Positions 27,801 through 35,069 of a DNA stretch of 64,000 bases are shown here, piece after piece. Location: assembly GCA_963677475.2 (NCBI GenBank), contig CAXXQD010000021.1:744001-808000 (forward strand). Direction: 5' to 3'. A program made the translations under genes and the position numbers. This stretch comes from JABMQB01 sp963677475. GTDB taxonomy: Bacteria > Bacteroidota > Bacteroidia > Bacteroidales > Prolixibacteraceae. Position 1 is the stretch's first letter; each line of letters opens with the position of its first letter. The notes below the pieces were generated by a model. It saw only the letters and a program-made list of their open reading frames with translations. It had not been told where the DNA came from and did not search any database.

Positions 27801-28350
27801 AGAAATCGGAGCCCAGGTTTGGTTTGCTGAAAACTTAAATTATGGTAATGCAATAGATGGATCACAATATCAGACTAATAATAATTCTCCAGAACTTTAT
27901 TGTTATGATAATAATAGTGCTAATTGTGACTTCTATGGTGGTTTGTATTCTTGGGATGAAGTGATGAACTATCCTGCTTCTGGGAGTTATAATCCTGAAC
28001 AAATCCAAGGGCTTTGTCCTTCAGGCTGGCGAATACCAAGTGATAGTGATTGGACAGAATTGATAGGAACTGTGTCTACTAATATCTCATCTGATCCAAA
28101 CTTAGCGTCACAAACAGGATGGTTATATAGAAATAGTGGATATAATTCATTTGGATTTAATGCCTTTCCTGGAGGAGTTAAGTATGATAATTCAGACTTT
28201 AGTTATCAGGGACTTTATGCAACTTTTTGGAGTTCATCGGAAAACTCCCAATCACATGCATTTTATATTAGATTGAATGCACATGGAACTGTTTTGCGGG
28301 GAAATATTTATAAAAAAGATGCACGTTCAGTAAGATGCATTAAAGATTAA
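21826..28350 (+). CDS. Giant surface lipoprotein with FN3/IPT repeats and FISUMP domain
   Basis: 2,174 residues. Signal with lipobox ending at C23 (TIHSC). Residues 41-110 form a domain shared with the secreted protein encoded at 28365-28955. A unique region runs to about 590, then an SbsA-like Ig domain (about 600-710, starting PPAITEIIPSDGAKDV). From about 714 come nine FN3-like modules (motif ARGICWS, then YYVRAYATNS); the first five alternate with four IPT/TIG-like modules (ITSVTPTQVTLGEETTF). The last about 200 residues (from about 1976) are a FISUMP domain (GAQVWFAENLNYG, GLCPSGWRIPS, FWSSSEN, RSVRCI). Probably a surface adhesin or matrix protein. The DNA of the repeats is almost identical over 2.5 kb, which signals recent expansion. 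Confidence 0.88.
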   Translation: MKANRIIKWIVILIFLFTTIHSCKKEEHILVEPERVYAQDGLTIKTEENFVHLDDTELTKVEAKDTSIYEGQEFIQYELTIEGSKTSSIVPGVIVVDPETGRIIMITKIISTKSISVNKMSLFTEGINATLDFLFNYDGAILQFCGNPNRTKGNTNISGKLSSDIISDDKNKYNEDKEYLDGLTTKYSDGLINLDFNNTELKIKSEDQNQAATLKIVEGHINIKPSLDFLMEYNKKLFENDDDKLVNFFTQIANVIPDVFAKKSAIALGTLKQLKIISYTDLDYGLKLELSVKEKMGHNGQEPFEKDIAKFLQVYPTIPVPISHQTTLSIIVDLNAEGELTADYYYNQQNNLVYGFDLTRTVENTDFIDSDVIWYKEVNTETQEGVTFMAKVKLSAGITLKIKSQVYIATIIGPTIEGKAKIDAIANFWANTTYDAASWKLNVDSKITTNASLDLSLFHFDNTTWKLFKTDEYELDARNLYSCPYRIEIVGGSNQEANINSQLEQPVKVRVLDNFGSDLVTSKLPIPVYFKGEEYSIFDGSVSQTPVYSNNSKAQTEWTLDETEGQQELLACMLDIDGSILGIPDTVYATGLRDNVPPAITEIIPSDGAKDVSVNPIIKIFFSEEVYFAPNGEIQTLKDGIADFWDENNNRISFDAIFSDNRREIHITPIQSLQGGQTYILRIYPSIISDVQGNHAVYNGNDISFTTLINTSLPTVTTEEIADISENSATGGGNVTSDGNASITARGICWSTSQNPTTADSNTTNGAGTGNFTSNLTGLQPNTVYYVRAYATNSEGTAYGNQRSFTTNQSIPDPVITSVTPTQVTLGEETTFTVQGSNLPEGLAYHLDDLENLAEVGGGNENTRYFKGMPSNSAGMKNGVIKDQPGGTTLHTFEVVFVEAKDLPTVTTNTTNSITETSAVSGGNVTSDGNASVTARGICWSTSQNPTTADSNTTNGAGTGNFTSNLTGLQPSTVYYVRAYATNSEGTAYGNQRTFTTNQSIPDPVITSVTPTQVTLGEETTFTVQGSNLPEGLAYHLDDLENLAEVGGGNENTRYFKGMPSNSAGMKNGVIKDQPGGTTLHTFEVVFVEAKDLPTVTTNTTNSITETSAVSGGNVTSDGNASVTARGICWSTSQNPTTADSNTTNGAGTGNFTSNLTGLQPSTVYYVRAYATNSEGTAYGNQRTFTTNQSIPDPVITSVTPTQVTLGEETTFTVQGSNLPEGLAYHLDDLENLAEVGGGNENTRYFKGMPSNSAGMKNGVIKDQPGGTTLHTFEVVFVEAKDLPTVTTNTTNSITETSAVSGGNVTSDGNASVTARGICWSTSQNPTTADSNTTNGAGTGNFTSNLTGLQPSTVYYVRAYATNSEGTAYGNQRSFTTNQSIPDPVITSVTPTQVTLGEETTFTVQGSNLPEGLAYHLDDLENLAEVGGGNENTRYFKGMPSNSAGMKNGVIKDQPGGTTLHTFEVVFVEAKDLPTVTTNTTNSITETSAVSGGNVTSDGNASVTARGICWSTSQNPTTADSNTTNGAGTGNFTSNLTGLQPSTVYYVRAYATNSEGTAYGNQRTFTTNQIAQPPTVTTANISNNTSSTVQAGGTVTSEGGSSVVARGVCWDEIPNPDITGEHSNNGVGLGEFVYTINNLEPATQYYIRAYASNSVGTSYGNQVSFQTLQQYDRPSIETLDITNITKYSAHSGGDIISDGNKEISAKGVCWSTTQNPNLLDQFTTDGQGTFDFASQLTGLIPNTTYYVRAYATNSIGTTYGSEKEFTTLEDISIPSLNTVHASEITDNSAVSGGTNIFDGNLEIISKGVCWSKNPNPNIQNDSKTEDGQGVTDFMSQINGLQANTEYYIRAYAENTEGIGYGNEVSFTTGQEISLPIITTRFMDNINRFSARGGGDISFNGNGSISEKGLCWSTTPNPTILDDHTSEGIGDSGFSSQISGLQSYTTYYVKAYATNEAGTAYGDEINLITADRQNSNRTGTIIDNRDGQSYKWVEIGAQVWFAENLNYGNAIDGSQYQTNNNSPELYCYDNNSANCDFYGGLYSWDEVMNYPASGSYNPEQIQGLCPSGWRIPSDSDWTELIGTVSTNISSDPNLASQTGWLYRNSGYNSFGFNAFPGGVKYDNSDFSYQGLYATFWSSSENSQSHAFYIRLNAHGTVLRGNIYKKDARSVRCIKD
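24018..26530 (+). repeat. Tandem 570-bp coding repeats (4 units plus a half)
   Basis: The period is 570 bp = 190 codons (one FN3 plus one IPT module). Copies differ at only a few positions: an FN3-end linker AGGTCGTTTACCACA in the first and fourth copies versus AGGACATTTACAACA in the second, third and fifth, and scattered single-base changes. In-frame period means that unequal crossing-over can change length without breaking the gene. Confidence 0.95.
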
Positions 28351-28364
28351 ACCAATCAAAATGC

Positions 28365-28955
28365 TTACAAACAAGTAAGGTTCTTTAGAAATTTGATTAT
28401 TTGTTGCCAAATATTTGGTACGCCAGTTTTTGGTAAATATTGGATGTCAGAATCATTATGAAATGAGTTAGAGGATTTTTGTTCATCGCTAACTTTTGTA
28501 ACCATTATAAGTTGACCTGAATTTGGATCAATAATAATTGAACCAGGAGTAATTTGATCTGTTTCGTCACCATCAATCCTGACTTCGTACTTATTGAATT
28601 CTTTACCCTCTTGGATAATAGATTCTTTAACATTAACTTCTTCAATTTTTGTATTCGGTAAATATTCAAAACCATCCTGTGTTTTAATTGTTAATCCATT
28701 TTTAGATTCTTCGCTGTTAATTCCATTATTAAGTGAATCATTAATCCTAAATTCTTCATCTGGTATTGTTCCATGCCTTGTACAGTCATTATAATGACAG
28801 AGTTCATCATCCTTCAATGTACATTCATTAAAATAGCAAATTTCACTAACCTTACATTCTTCATCAAATAAACACCTTTTAGGACTTGATGCTTGTGCAT
28901 AAGCTAAATTTGACAAAAAGTACAAAAGAATGAAGCTAAATATTAATTTTTTCAT
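28365..28955 (-). CDS. Secreted Cys-rich protein sharing a domain with the giant lipoprotein
   Basis: 196 residues. Signal peptide (1-20, ending AYA). Residues 28-58 hold six cysteines (C28, C34, C40, C45, C53, C58) spaced like a small disulfide module. Residues 87-155 are homologous to residues 41-110 of the neighbouring giant lipoprotein: both read GLTIKT, then a YE(V/L) core, then TPGSIIIDPNSGQLIMVTK versus VPGVIVVDPETGRIIMITK. The two genes converge with 14 bp between stops. The domain is not one I can name. A partner or regulator of the big lipoprotein is a reasonable guess. Confidence 0.7.
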   Translation of the reverse strand: MKKLIFSFILLYFLSNLAYAQASSPKRCLFDEECKVSEICYFNECTLKDDELCHYNDCTRHGTIPDEEFRINDSLNNGINSEESKNGLTIKTQDGFEYLPNTKIEEVNVKESIIQEGKEFNKYEVRIDGDETDQITPGSIIIDPNSGQLIMVTKVSDEQKSSNSFHNDSDIQYLPKTGVPNIWQQIIKFLKNLTCL

Positions 28956-29045
28956 TTTAGAGAAATAAGAATTTTCACCCTGAATCCTACTATATTGTTT
29001 GTATTTGTGTCCACTCGATAATAGCTTATTTTGGATTTAAAAGAA

Positions 29046-29170
29046 AACAGGAGCACCTCTGCACTCCTGTTCGTTAACCCCCAAACACACCGATTAGAGT
29101 TAATCGGTAGCATAAAATTAACAACTATATTGATTAATAGAAAAATTGAGGCTGCGGATTTGGGGGTTAA
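29046..29170 (-). ncRNA. Structured segment ending in a terminator (candidate small RNA or leader)
   Basis: On the minus strand an outer 12-bp perfect stem (29159-29170 with 29074-29085) encloses an 8-bp hairpin with a 4-nt loop (29101-29108 with 29089-29096). It is followed by a terminator hairpin (8-bp stem, 29064-29071 with 29046-29053) and TTCTTTT. It lies between the mobilisation operon and the secreted Cys-rich protein gene. It may simply be an elaborate operon terminator, or a small RNA. No known RNA family was recognised. Confidence 0.45.
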
Positions 29171-29260
29171 GCAAGTACGCCAACTCAATATTGAATAATA
29201 TTGTCCTATATGGAAGAGTTGGCGACTTGTTTAAGGGTATCCCTTAAAAATCCCATTGCC

Positions 29261-29527
29261 CTACCGGGCAACAAGCAATTGGAACAAAGCTTCAATTGCC
29301 CGGGAACAAAACCGGAGGAACTCCCATAACACCCACCCGATCCAATAAACAAATCGGGGCAGGAACCAAAGTAAAAACCTACCGATTTTCCCGAACAGAA
29401 AAACCAACCCTTTAAAAAACCATCTGGCTTGCCGGAATATCCACCTCCAAAGCGAATAAAACCAACTTCGTTTAAACAAGAAAAGGAGCAGGCTGATGAC
29501 AAAAAGAAAATTTAACAAGCAGATCAT
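29261..29527 (-). CDS. Small aromatic-rich membrane protein of the mobilisation operon
   Basis: 88 residues, extremely rich in Phe, Trp and Leu, with two or three hydrophobic stretches (about 2-18, 38-60, 62-80) interrupted by Arg/Lys. Its ATG overlaps the stop of the coupling-protein gene (ATGA, 29524-29527), which is typical of the tight junctions throughout this operon. No family recognised. It could help anchor the coupling protein, which lacks its own membrane helices. A chance open frame is possible, but the overlap argues for a real gene. Confidence 0.5.
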   Translation of the reverse strand: MICLLNFLFVISLLLFLFKRSWFYSLWRWIFRQARWFFKGLVFLFGKIGRFLLWFLPRFVYWIGWVLWEFLRFCSRAIEALFQLLVAR

Positions 29528-30852
29528 TTCGACCTCCTTCCTTTGCGTAATTTGAATTTTAAGGACAGGGACTTAAACCATGGTTTTAACTTTAAAATAA
29601 CAGGTGGTAAATTCCCATAAATATAAATCGCACGATTGCTTTTTAGTGTCCTGATTGATTCAGCCGACATTAATGCTTCTTTGCTATATTCTTTTTTGTT
29701 TGACGGAAAAGATGATGGTTGCTGGTTGGTATATCGGAAACCTAATTTTTGGCTTAGCTTCTGGCACGTATCCAAACTAAGCCCAGGGAAGTAGATATGG
29801 TTTAGGGTGTTTTCGAGGATTGTGTCCGCATCGTCCTGAAATTGCCTATACATCATCTGCGTAGACTGAATTATTAGACTAACGGATACCAGTCTTTTGC
29901 GGAGCGTTGTGATATACCCGGCTAAGCCATTAATATAGGTGTTTCCTACCTCATCGAGCAGCATGTAAATAGGGAGATCTTTCTTTTTCGGCATTTCCAT
30001 AAATGTCTCAAAAAGCTCTCGGTACAGGAGGCTCAGAAAAAAGGAATAATTTTTCACAAGATGTTCTGGTACAACAATAAATAGGATAGATGGTTTTTTG
30101 CGGAATGTAGCAAAATCAATTGTCGATTTCCCTGAAGTAAGTTTTGTTAAAATAGGAGAATCCAAAGGGCTCAAACTTATCTTCGCTGTCGCTAACTGGC
30201 TCCCAAATACCTTTTCTGGCTGCGAAGCCAGACCTTTGAATGTGAGCCACGTATTTTCAGAAAGGTTGTCTGCCAATAATGCATTCACTGTATCCTGGTC
30301 ATGGTTGAACCTGTTCAACAATTGATAGATATACGAAAGGCTTCGTTTTTCTGGAATATTGGCTACCGCTTCCAACAGTACATTGACCATACTTCTCGCT
30401 CCGTCCTCCCAAAATTTATCGCTCCCTTGTGAATTGGGGTAAGCACTGGTAATGATTGCTTCAGCGATCATTTTTCTGTCTTCCGGCGCGGTTGCTTTCT
30501 CTAACGGATTCCACCTCCCACTATTTGATAAATCACACACATTGAGTACATGAATTTTGAATTTTTTGGATAGGTGTGAGGAACAGAGATTATAGATTTC
30601 CTGGCTGGGATCTAGCACTATTGCACTACCCCGTTTTAACCGCATTAAATTGGGGATAATATACGATGTAGTTTTTCCGGCTCCTGACGGAGCTAAAACC
30701 AAGGTATGCTGCATTGACCTTTTGAGGGAAATTTTATTACGCCCATCAATACAGAGCCCGTTCAGATAAGGATTGAGTAGATCAAACTTTTTAAAACCTG
30801 TCAGGAATTTGGCTGATTTGCCGATATGTGAATGTGAAAAAAAACTGTTCAT
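29524..30852 (-). CDS. VirD4/TraG-type coupling ATPase
   Basis: 442 residues. Walker A is APSGAGKTT at 54-62 and Walker B is IYMLLDE ending at 301; NPLEKA (115-120) and the QSTQMMYRQF segment are typical for the TraG/VirD4 family. The N-terminal transmembrane helices of full coupling proteins are missing, so this is the short soluble type found with mobilisable elements. It would bring the relaxase-DNA complex to a helper mating channel. It lies 36 bp after the relaxase gene and overlaps the small membrane protein gene. Confidence 0.88.
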   Translation of the reverse strand: MNSFFSHSHIGKSAKFLTGFKKFDLLNPYLNGLCIDGRNKISLKRSMQHTLVLAPSGAGKTTSYIIPNLMRLKRGSAIVLDPSQEIYNLCSSHLSKKFKIHVLNVCDLSNSGRWNPLEKATAPEDRKMIAEAIITSAYPNSQGSDKFWEDGARSMVNVLLEAVANIPEKRSLSYIYQLLNRFNHDQDTVNALLADNLSENTWLTFKGLASQPEKVFGSQLATAKISLSPLDSPILTKLTSGKSTIDFATFRKKPSILFIVVPEHLVKNYSFFLSLLYRELFETFMEMPKKKDLPIYMLLDEVGNTYINGLAGYITTLRKRLVSVSLIIQSTQMMYRQFQDDADTILENTLNHIYFPGLSLDTCQKLSQKLGFRYTNQQPSSFPSNKKEYSKEALMSAESIRTLKSNRAIYIYGNLPPVILKLKPWFKSLSLKFKLRKGRRSK

Positions 30853-30888
30853 AATTATTTGTTTTTAGTTTGCTAAATATGAATAGGG

Positions 30889-31779
30889 TCACTGTTCCAA
30901 ACTTTGCCCGTGTTCCCGTTCCTGTTTGCGCTGTAAATCTTCTAATTCGCCCAACCGTTCCAATACTTTCAAGTTTTCCGGCAATAACTGGATGCCAAGC
31001 GTTTTATAGCGGTACTTTTTCCCGTTTGTAATGATTCCTGTAAGCCTCCCGTTCCTCGAATAAGTTTCAAAGTTATCCCTTGCATTTACACGATTTATGA
31101 ATTCATTGAGGGACGTGCTTCTGTCCAGAATTACACGGATTGTGTCAGCAACCATTTGTTTTTTTGTCTGCTTGCCAAAATCTTTATGTGTGGAGTTTTC
31201 TTGTTCGTTCCTTTCTGCCAATATTTTTTTTGGCAGCAGTTGGACAATTTCTTTTTTATCTAAATACACAGTGCTCTGATGGAGCTCAGGGAAGTGTTTT
31301 AAGGTAATTCTTTCAATGTTTCTGCGGAGTTCATAATAAAAGGCATTGTCCATACGCATGTCAGAGCTTTTGTTAGAAAGTAGATGATTAGAACTCATAA
31401 CCAGGTGTAAATGGATTGATTTTCCAGACTCGTAATGAGGAACGCAGATTGCTAAAGCGGAATTTGAAGGATCACGTAAACGAATATATTCCTTGATGAT
31501 CGTTTGCAGTTTTTCTTTTGTCAGATTTGGAGTACTATCTTTTGCAAATGCTAAAATTTCGTGGTACTTATAAACTTTTTTCCTTAATGGATTTTTACGT
31601 TGTTGCAGATATCGGGCATTTTCTTCAAATTCGGAAATGATCGATTCCCGATTAGCTCCTTTGCTGAGGTTGTGCATCGCTATCCAACGGAAATCCTTTT
31701 GTTTAGGAATCCCATCAAAAACATAGTTCACAATATATCCGAACTTTGGTGTAGTATGCCTGAGTGACTTCACAATCAT
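30889..31779 (-). CDS. Relaxase (MobA/VirD2-like)
   Basis: 296 residues. The HUH-type metal site is visible as H123-L-H125 (SIHLHLVMSSN) with H115 upstream; candidate catalytic tyrosines are Y15 and Y19 near the N-terminus. The nuclease domain covers about 1-180; the rest is a basic helical tail. It would nick oriT and lead the strand during transfer. The start overlaps the MobC stop by 4 bp (ATGA). The oriT itself was not located; it is usually just upstream of the mob genes. Confidence 0.85.
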   Translation of the reverse strand: MIVKSLRHTTPKFGYIVNYVFDGIPKQKDFRWIAMHNLSKGANRESIISEFEENARYLQQRKNPLRKKVYKYHEILAFAKDSTPNLTKEKLQTIIKEYIRLRDPSNSALAICVPHYESGKSIHLHLVMSSNHLLSNKSSDMRMDNAFYYELRRNIERITLKHFPELHQSTVYLDKKEIVQLLPKKILAERNEQENSTHKDFGKQTKKQMVADTIRVILDRSTSLNEFINRVNARDNFETYSRNGRLTGIITNGKKYRYKTLGIQLLPENLKVLERLGELEDLQRKQEREHGQSLEQ

Positions 31780-32312
31780 TTTTTTAGGGTATCAAGGATA
31801 TGGTAAATTTTTGGGGCATAACCCGGATTCTTTTTCACAACGTCCCGAACGAAATTTTCAATTTGTATGGGTTGCGTGTATATCCGTTTGATGTCTTTTG
31901 CGAGCATATTAAAGTTATCTTGGACTTTAATTATTTCCTTACTTCGGACATTCTGGATCGAGTTGCATAAGTGGCTGATTTGGTTCAGGTTTGTACCATA
32001 TCTTTTCAATGCCACTAAAACAGCTTTTGTTTCAGCCGGGTCAGGAAGGATGTATCCGTTAGAGGTGTACGCTAATGCCGATTCCCGTACAAAAGTTGAG
32101 AATGGTTTTCCATGATTTTTACTGGCAACCAAAAGCCGTGCATATTCTTCTGGTGTGAAAATGATAACCCGATGAACACGTTTTTTAGCATATTGTTTTG
32201 CATACATCTTTTTATAATATGCCCGGTACTCTTTCCTGAGCAAAGGAAGTTCTTCGGGGAATTCGAGCATGTGTAAAAGCCCCCGTTCCCGGAGGAATTG
32301 ATAAAAGTTCAT
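31776..32312 (-). CDS. mobC: MobC-like relaxosome accessory protein
   Basis: 178 residues. The core RVHRVIIFTPEEYARL at about 45-60 looks like a ribbon-helix-helix strand and helix, and RYGTNLNQISHLCN near 118-131 is the typical MobC signature. Such proteins bind oriT and help the relaxase. It is translationally coupled to the relaxase gene by a 4-bp overlap. The first 40 residues are basic and not recognised. Confidence 0.82.
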   Translation of the reverse strand: MNFYQFLRERGLLHMLEFPEELPLLRKEYRAYYKKMYAKQYAKKRVHRVIIFTPEEYARLLVASKNHGKPFSTFVRESALAYTSNGYILPDPAETKAVLVALKRYGTNLNQISHLCNSIQNVRSKEIIKVQDNFNMLAKDIKRIYTQPIQIENFVRDVVKKNPGYAPKIYHILDTLKK

Positions 32313-32372
32313 ACTCTGAAATTTTTAAGGGTGGTTTGTATAACAGAAAAGAGGGCAGGGGCAAAACTTTTA

Positions 32373-32648
32373 TTACCGCCCCCGGTCTTTTCCTTTTGTG
32401 GATTGTATCCGGGAAAGCTCTCGAAGCCGCTTTTCCTGTTTTTCCCGTTGATACCTCCACAAGCCCTGCCGATAACCATCACGGATGCCGGCAATATGGC
32501 TTGTCAAGTATCCAGGCAAAACGAGGGCTTTGACTGGGTGCAAGGACTTAAAATTGATTTTCTTTGCATCCAGCCCAAGGTTAATCCCTGTTTCAAAACC
32601 CTTATTATAGGCAGCCCTGTTAGAAATTCGAATCGACCTCTTCCTCAT
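32373..32648 (-). CDS. Small basic hypothetical protein
   Basis: 91 residues, strongly basic (many Arg/Lys), with a central GYLTSHIAGIRDGYRQGLW segment. Not recognised. ATGA overlap with the preceding gene (32645-32648) and position inside the mobilisation operon support it. Its first half (RAAYNKGFETGINLGL) resembles KFRNGYNLGWRLAKY of the preceding protein, so the two may be distantly related. Confidence 0.6.
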   Translation of the reverse strand: MRKRSIRISNRAAYNKGFETGINLGLDAKKINFKSLHPVKALVLPGYLTSHIAGIRDGYRQGLWRYQREKQEKRLRELSRIQSTKGKDRGR

Positions 32649-32935
32649 CTTTCCAAATCTTCTTTGTCTTTTTCTTTCTGGTTTTCTTTGTCCTTATCAA
32701 AGATCACATCAAGTTCATTAAGGCGAACCCTTTTTGACGGGTCTTTGGAGCGTGCAGCTTCAAAGCCGTTGGCTAAACCAATTGCCCATTGGTCTTCTGT
32801 ATTTAGTTCGGCAATATTTTGCAACATAGCTTTTACAACTTTGCTGTTTTGGTATTTTGCCAACCTCCAACCCAGGTTATATCCATTGCGGAATTTGACC
32901 TGGCTGATTTTTTCGGTTAATTCATTTGTTTTCAT
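32645..32935 (-). CDS. Small hypothetical protein of the mobilisation operon
   Basis: 96 residues with a Lys/Glu-rich tail (about 78-96). Residues 13-30 (VKFRNGYNLGWRLAKYQN) resemble the start of the following gene product. Not recognised. Four-bp overlaps with both neighbours. No signal peptide or membrane helix. Confidence 0.6.
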   Translation of the reverse strand: MKTNELTEKISQVKFRNGYNLGWRLAKYQNSKVVKAMLQNIAELNTEDQWAIGLANGFEAARSKDPSKRVRLNELDVIFDKDKENQKEKDKEDLER

Positions 32936-33201
32936 TGAAATGCTTTTTGAATATGAGAATCAAGATAATTTAGTATTGAATCACGGTCATAAAGTAAAAT
33001 CTTACGAGACGGTTGAGTATAGGTGATGCATCCTTCAGACCGTAATTTCCATAAGTGACTTTTGGATTTAATACCCAAAAGTTTCATTGCTTCGTCTTCC
33101 AAAATCCATTTGTCAGGCTCTTTTGAAAGATGGGTGCTAACTATTTCTTCAAAAAAAGCTTTCATCATACTTTTTTTCACTATCCACAGTGTGTCATCCA
33201 T
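32932..33201 (-). CDS. Helix-turn-helix protein (excisionase/MerR-like)
   Basis: 89 residues. The C-terminal half (about 35-85) reads DEAMKLLGIKSKSHLWKLRSEG, then ILLYDRDSILNYL. This is the helix-turn-helix and wing pattern of HTH_17/excisionase-type proteins common in Bacteroidota mobile elements, where they control transfer or excision. In-frame ATGs at codons 12 and 13 are alternative starts. It overlaps the next gene by 4 bp. Confidence 0.75.
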   Translation of the reverse strand: MDDTLWIVKKSMMKAFFEEIVSTHLSKEPDKWILEDEAMKLLGIKSKSHLWKLRSEGCITYTQPSRKILLYDRDSILNYLDSHIQKAFQ

Positions 33202-33219
33202 AACTGATTATTTAAAAGT

Positions 33220-34029
33220 TTATAAATACGTAATTGCTTTCACGCCACATTGGCGGAAAATATAATCCCAATAGCCAGGGATAACGGAAAATGCTTTGTT
33301 CATGTCCATTTCCACAGCTGGGAAAAATACTGTTATTTCAAGGATATGGGAAAGACAATTTTGTTTCAGGTTGTACCGTTGCAGAATCTTTGGAAAATCA
33401 GATTTTGCGATTTGTTCCGCATCTGATAAAGATGAAATACCGGTAGAGGAGGAAAATAGCATCTTCCGGAAACCGGAAAAATTAATCATATCGGAGAAGT
33501 AGTACGCTCTGTAATTTCGATTTGAATCGGAAGCGACCAGATCAACTAATTTGGGGATACTGCCAACAATATCGGTTTGTTTCCGGGATGGAGCAGTTGC
33601 AAAGGCTTTTTCAATAACTTGTTTTGCAAACTCCTTTTTGTATGACCGAAGCCGTTGGTTATACCTGATCTTTTCCAACCGGGCTTCATTACTGCTCATT
33701 TTTTTGTCCCTTGGTTGCGGAGGATCGTAGCGAAATACATATTGGTTGGCTTTATTATCGGTTTGTTCGTAAATAAATGACACAACCAAAATATCCCCAG
33801 GCTGGGTAACATGCTCACTAAAGATTGTAGTTAATTGTTCCCGGGAACGGGCAAGCACAGATGGGTCAGTACTCACAGAACCACTTTTATCAATAAAAAC
33901 GATACAGGTCTCCAAAGCGGCAGGGGGATTCCCCTCGCCTTTGGCATAGGTCTTCAAACTCAGTGGCATATAAAATAATACCAACAATACAAAAATGTGG
34001 CATACTAAAATTTTACTTTTGTTTTTCAT
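33220..34029 (-). CDS. Secreted von Willebrand factor A-like protein
   Basis: 269 residues from the chosen ATG at 34029, which begins a good signal peptide (MKNKSKILVC, then hydrophobic to about 28). A longer frame starts 38 codons upstream inside the preceding gene and is implausible. The mature part shows a MIDAS metal site: DKSGS at 47-51, a TD in KQTDIVGS, and YFSDMI further on, as in VWA domains. VWA proteins bind partners through a metal ion. Its presence in a mobilisation operon is unusual; it could belong to transfer, surface exclusion or a cargo function. Confidence 0.75.
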   Translation of the reverse strand: MKNKSKILVCHIFVLLVLFYMPLSLKTYAKGEGNPPAALETCIVFIDKSGSVSTDPSVLARSREQLTTIFSEHVTQPGDILVVSFIYEQTDNKANQYVFRYDPPQPRDKKMSSNEARLEKIRYNQRLRSYKKEFAKQVIEKAFATAPSRKQTDIVGSIPKLVDLVASDSNRNYRAYYFSDMINFSGFRKMLFSSSTGISSLSDAEQIAKSDFPKILQRYNLKQNCLSHILEITVFFPAVEMDMNKAFSVIPGYWDYIFRQCGVKAITYL

Positions 34030-34055
34030 AATACTTAGTTTTTTAAGTGGATATA

Positions 34056-35051
34056 TTATTTGGATTCGATATCTGTTTGGACATCTTTTTGAACAGCTTC
34101 GCTCATCAACTTTTCGTAGTATGTTTTGTGCCCGAAAAGGCAAATGATTTCTTTTTGCAGTGAAAGGAGATCAGCATGGGTTTCAATAAGGTAATGGAAC
34201 GTTGATCTTATCCTGGATAATTCCTTTTGCAATTTGATCTTTTCTATTTTTCGTTTCAGGGCTTCAAAATATAAATCGCCCAAAGCCCATAATAAAGAGG
34301 CGCACGGGATAGCCAAAAATCCAAGGAAAGCAATGGCAAATAGCCGTACAATTGAAAACAGGGTATTGTCATTCTGTTGAAAATCGGCAAGGGCTTGTTC
34401 CAGTTCAGGTGAATCCGGGTTTTCCTCCTGAAGGAAAAGGATGTTTTCCAATTTCGCCGTCCGGTCAATATCAAAAATATTGTTTAGCCCAACAGTAATT
34501 GCATTCACCAGAATGAGGATTACAAATAAAAATAACAAGGTTTTAAACCAGTTGTGTAAACGGGTATTATTTTCCTTTATCCATTCTTTAATCTTGGGTA
34601 AAAAAGCAGCTTGGATGAACTTGGTAAATACTACTGCAAAAAGTGCAACAAAGTAGGATTTATTTTCATCAATTTCCAAGACGTTTTCTGCAATCGACTG
34701 GAATACGAAAAATTCAGCCAGTATAGCTGCAATTGCCCCAAAGTAACTCCAAAAAACTTTCATTACCGATGCAGCATAGAGTCTGTTTGGTCGGATATTG
34801 AGAGAAGCCCATAGACTTTCCCGCCCCTCATTTACTTTTTCTTCCTGTGTCTTCGGGATAAGCTTGTACTCTTTAGAATCCTTTTGTTCTGAAATGGAGA
34901 GGGCATAATTACCCTCCCCGATTTTACCAAGCCCGTCAAAATGGGTAAGTGTGTCCGGAACGGACGGGTCAATTGCCTTAGGTGCTGTTTCTTCCAGTGG
35001 TGGCGATATCCCTGGAGCATGCTTAAATATTTGTGGCTCTTTTTTATCCAT
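34056..35051 (-). CDS. Four-helix membrane protein of the mobilisation operon
   Basis: 331 residues. A soluble N-terminus (about 95 residues) is followed by four predicted membrane helices (about 97-120, 130-155, 170-190 and 235-260), then a coiled-coil-like C-terminal part (about 265-331). No family recognised. It lies 26 bp upstream of the VWA gene start and 18 bp after the preceding gene, so these three genes form a block. The acidic loop between helices three and four may face the periplasm. Confidence 0.7.
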   Translation of the reverse strand: MDKKEPQIFKHAPGISPPLEETAPKAIDPSVPDTLTHFDGLGKIGEGNYALSISEQKDSKEYKLIPKTQEEKVNEGRESLWASLNIRPNRLYAASVMKVFWSYFGAIAAILAEFFVFQSIAENVLEIDENKSYFVALFAVVFTKFIQAAFLPKIKEWIKENNTRLHNWFKTLLFLFVILILVNAITVGLNNIFDIDRTAKLENILFLQEENPDSPELEQALADFQQNDNTLFSIVRLFAIAFLGFLAIPCASLLWALGDLYFEALKRKIEKIKLQKELSRIRSTFHYLIETHADLLSLQKEIICLFGHKTYYEKLMSEAVQKDVQTDIESK

Positions 35052-35069
35052 AATTTTTCTTTTAGAGTG

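Noticed and set aside
28952..29188. 78-codon leftward frame before the Cys-rich gene
   Set aside because: Runs across the hairpin/terminator structure and has no recognisable product.
29206..29502. 98-codon leftward frame overlapping the small membrane protein gene
   Set aside because: The overlapping 88-codon frame has the ATGA junction with the coupling-protein gene and coherent membrane helices.
32298..33026. 242-codon rightward open frame
   Set aside because: Antisense to three tightly overlapping mobilisation genes whose ATGA junctions are convincing; the product matches no family.
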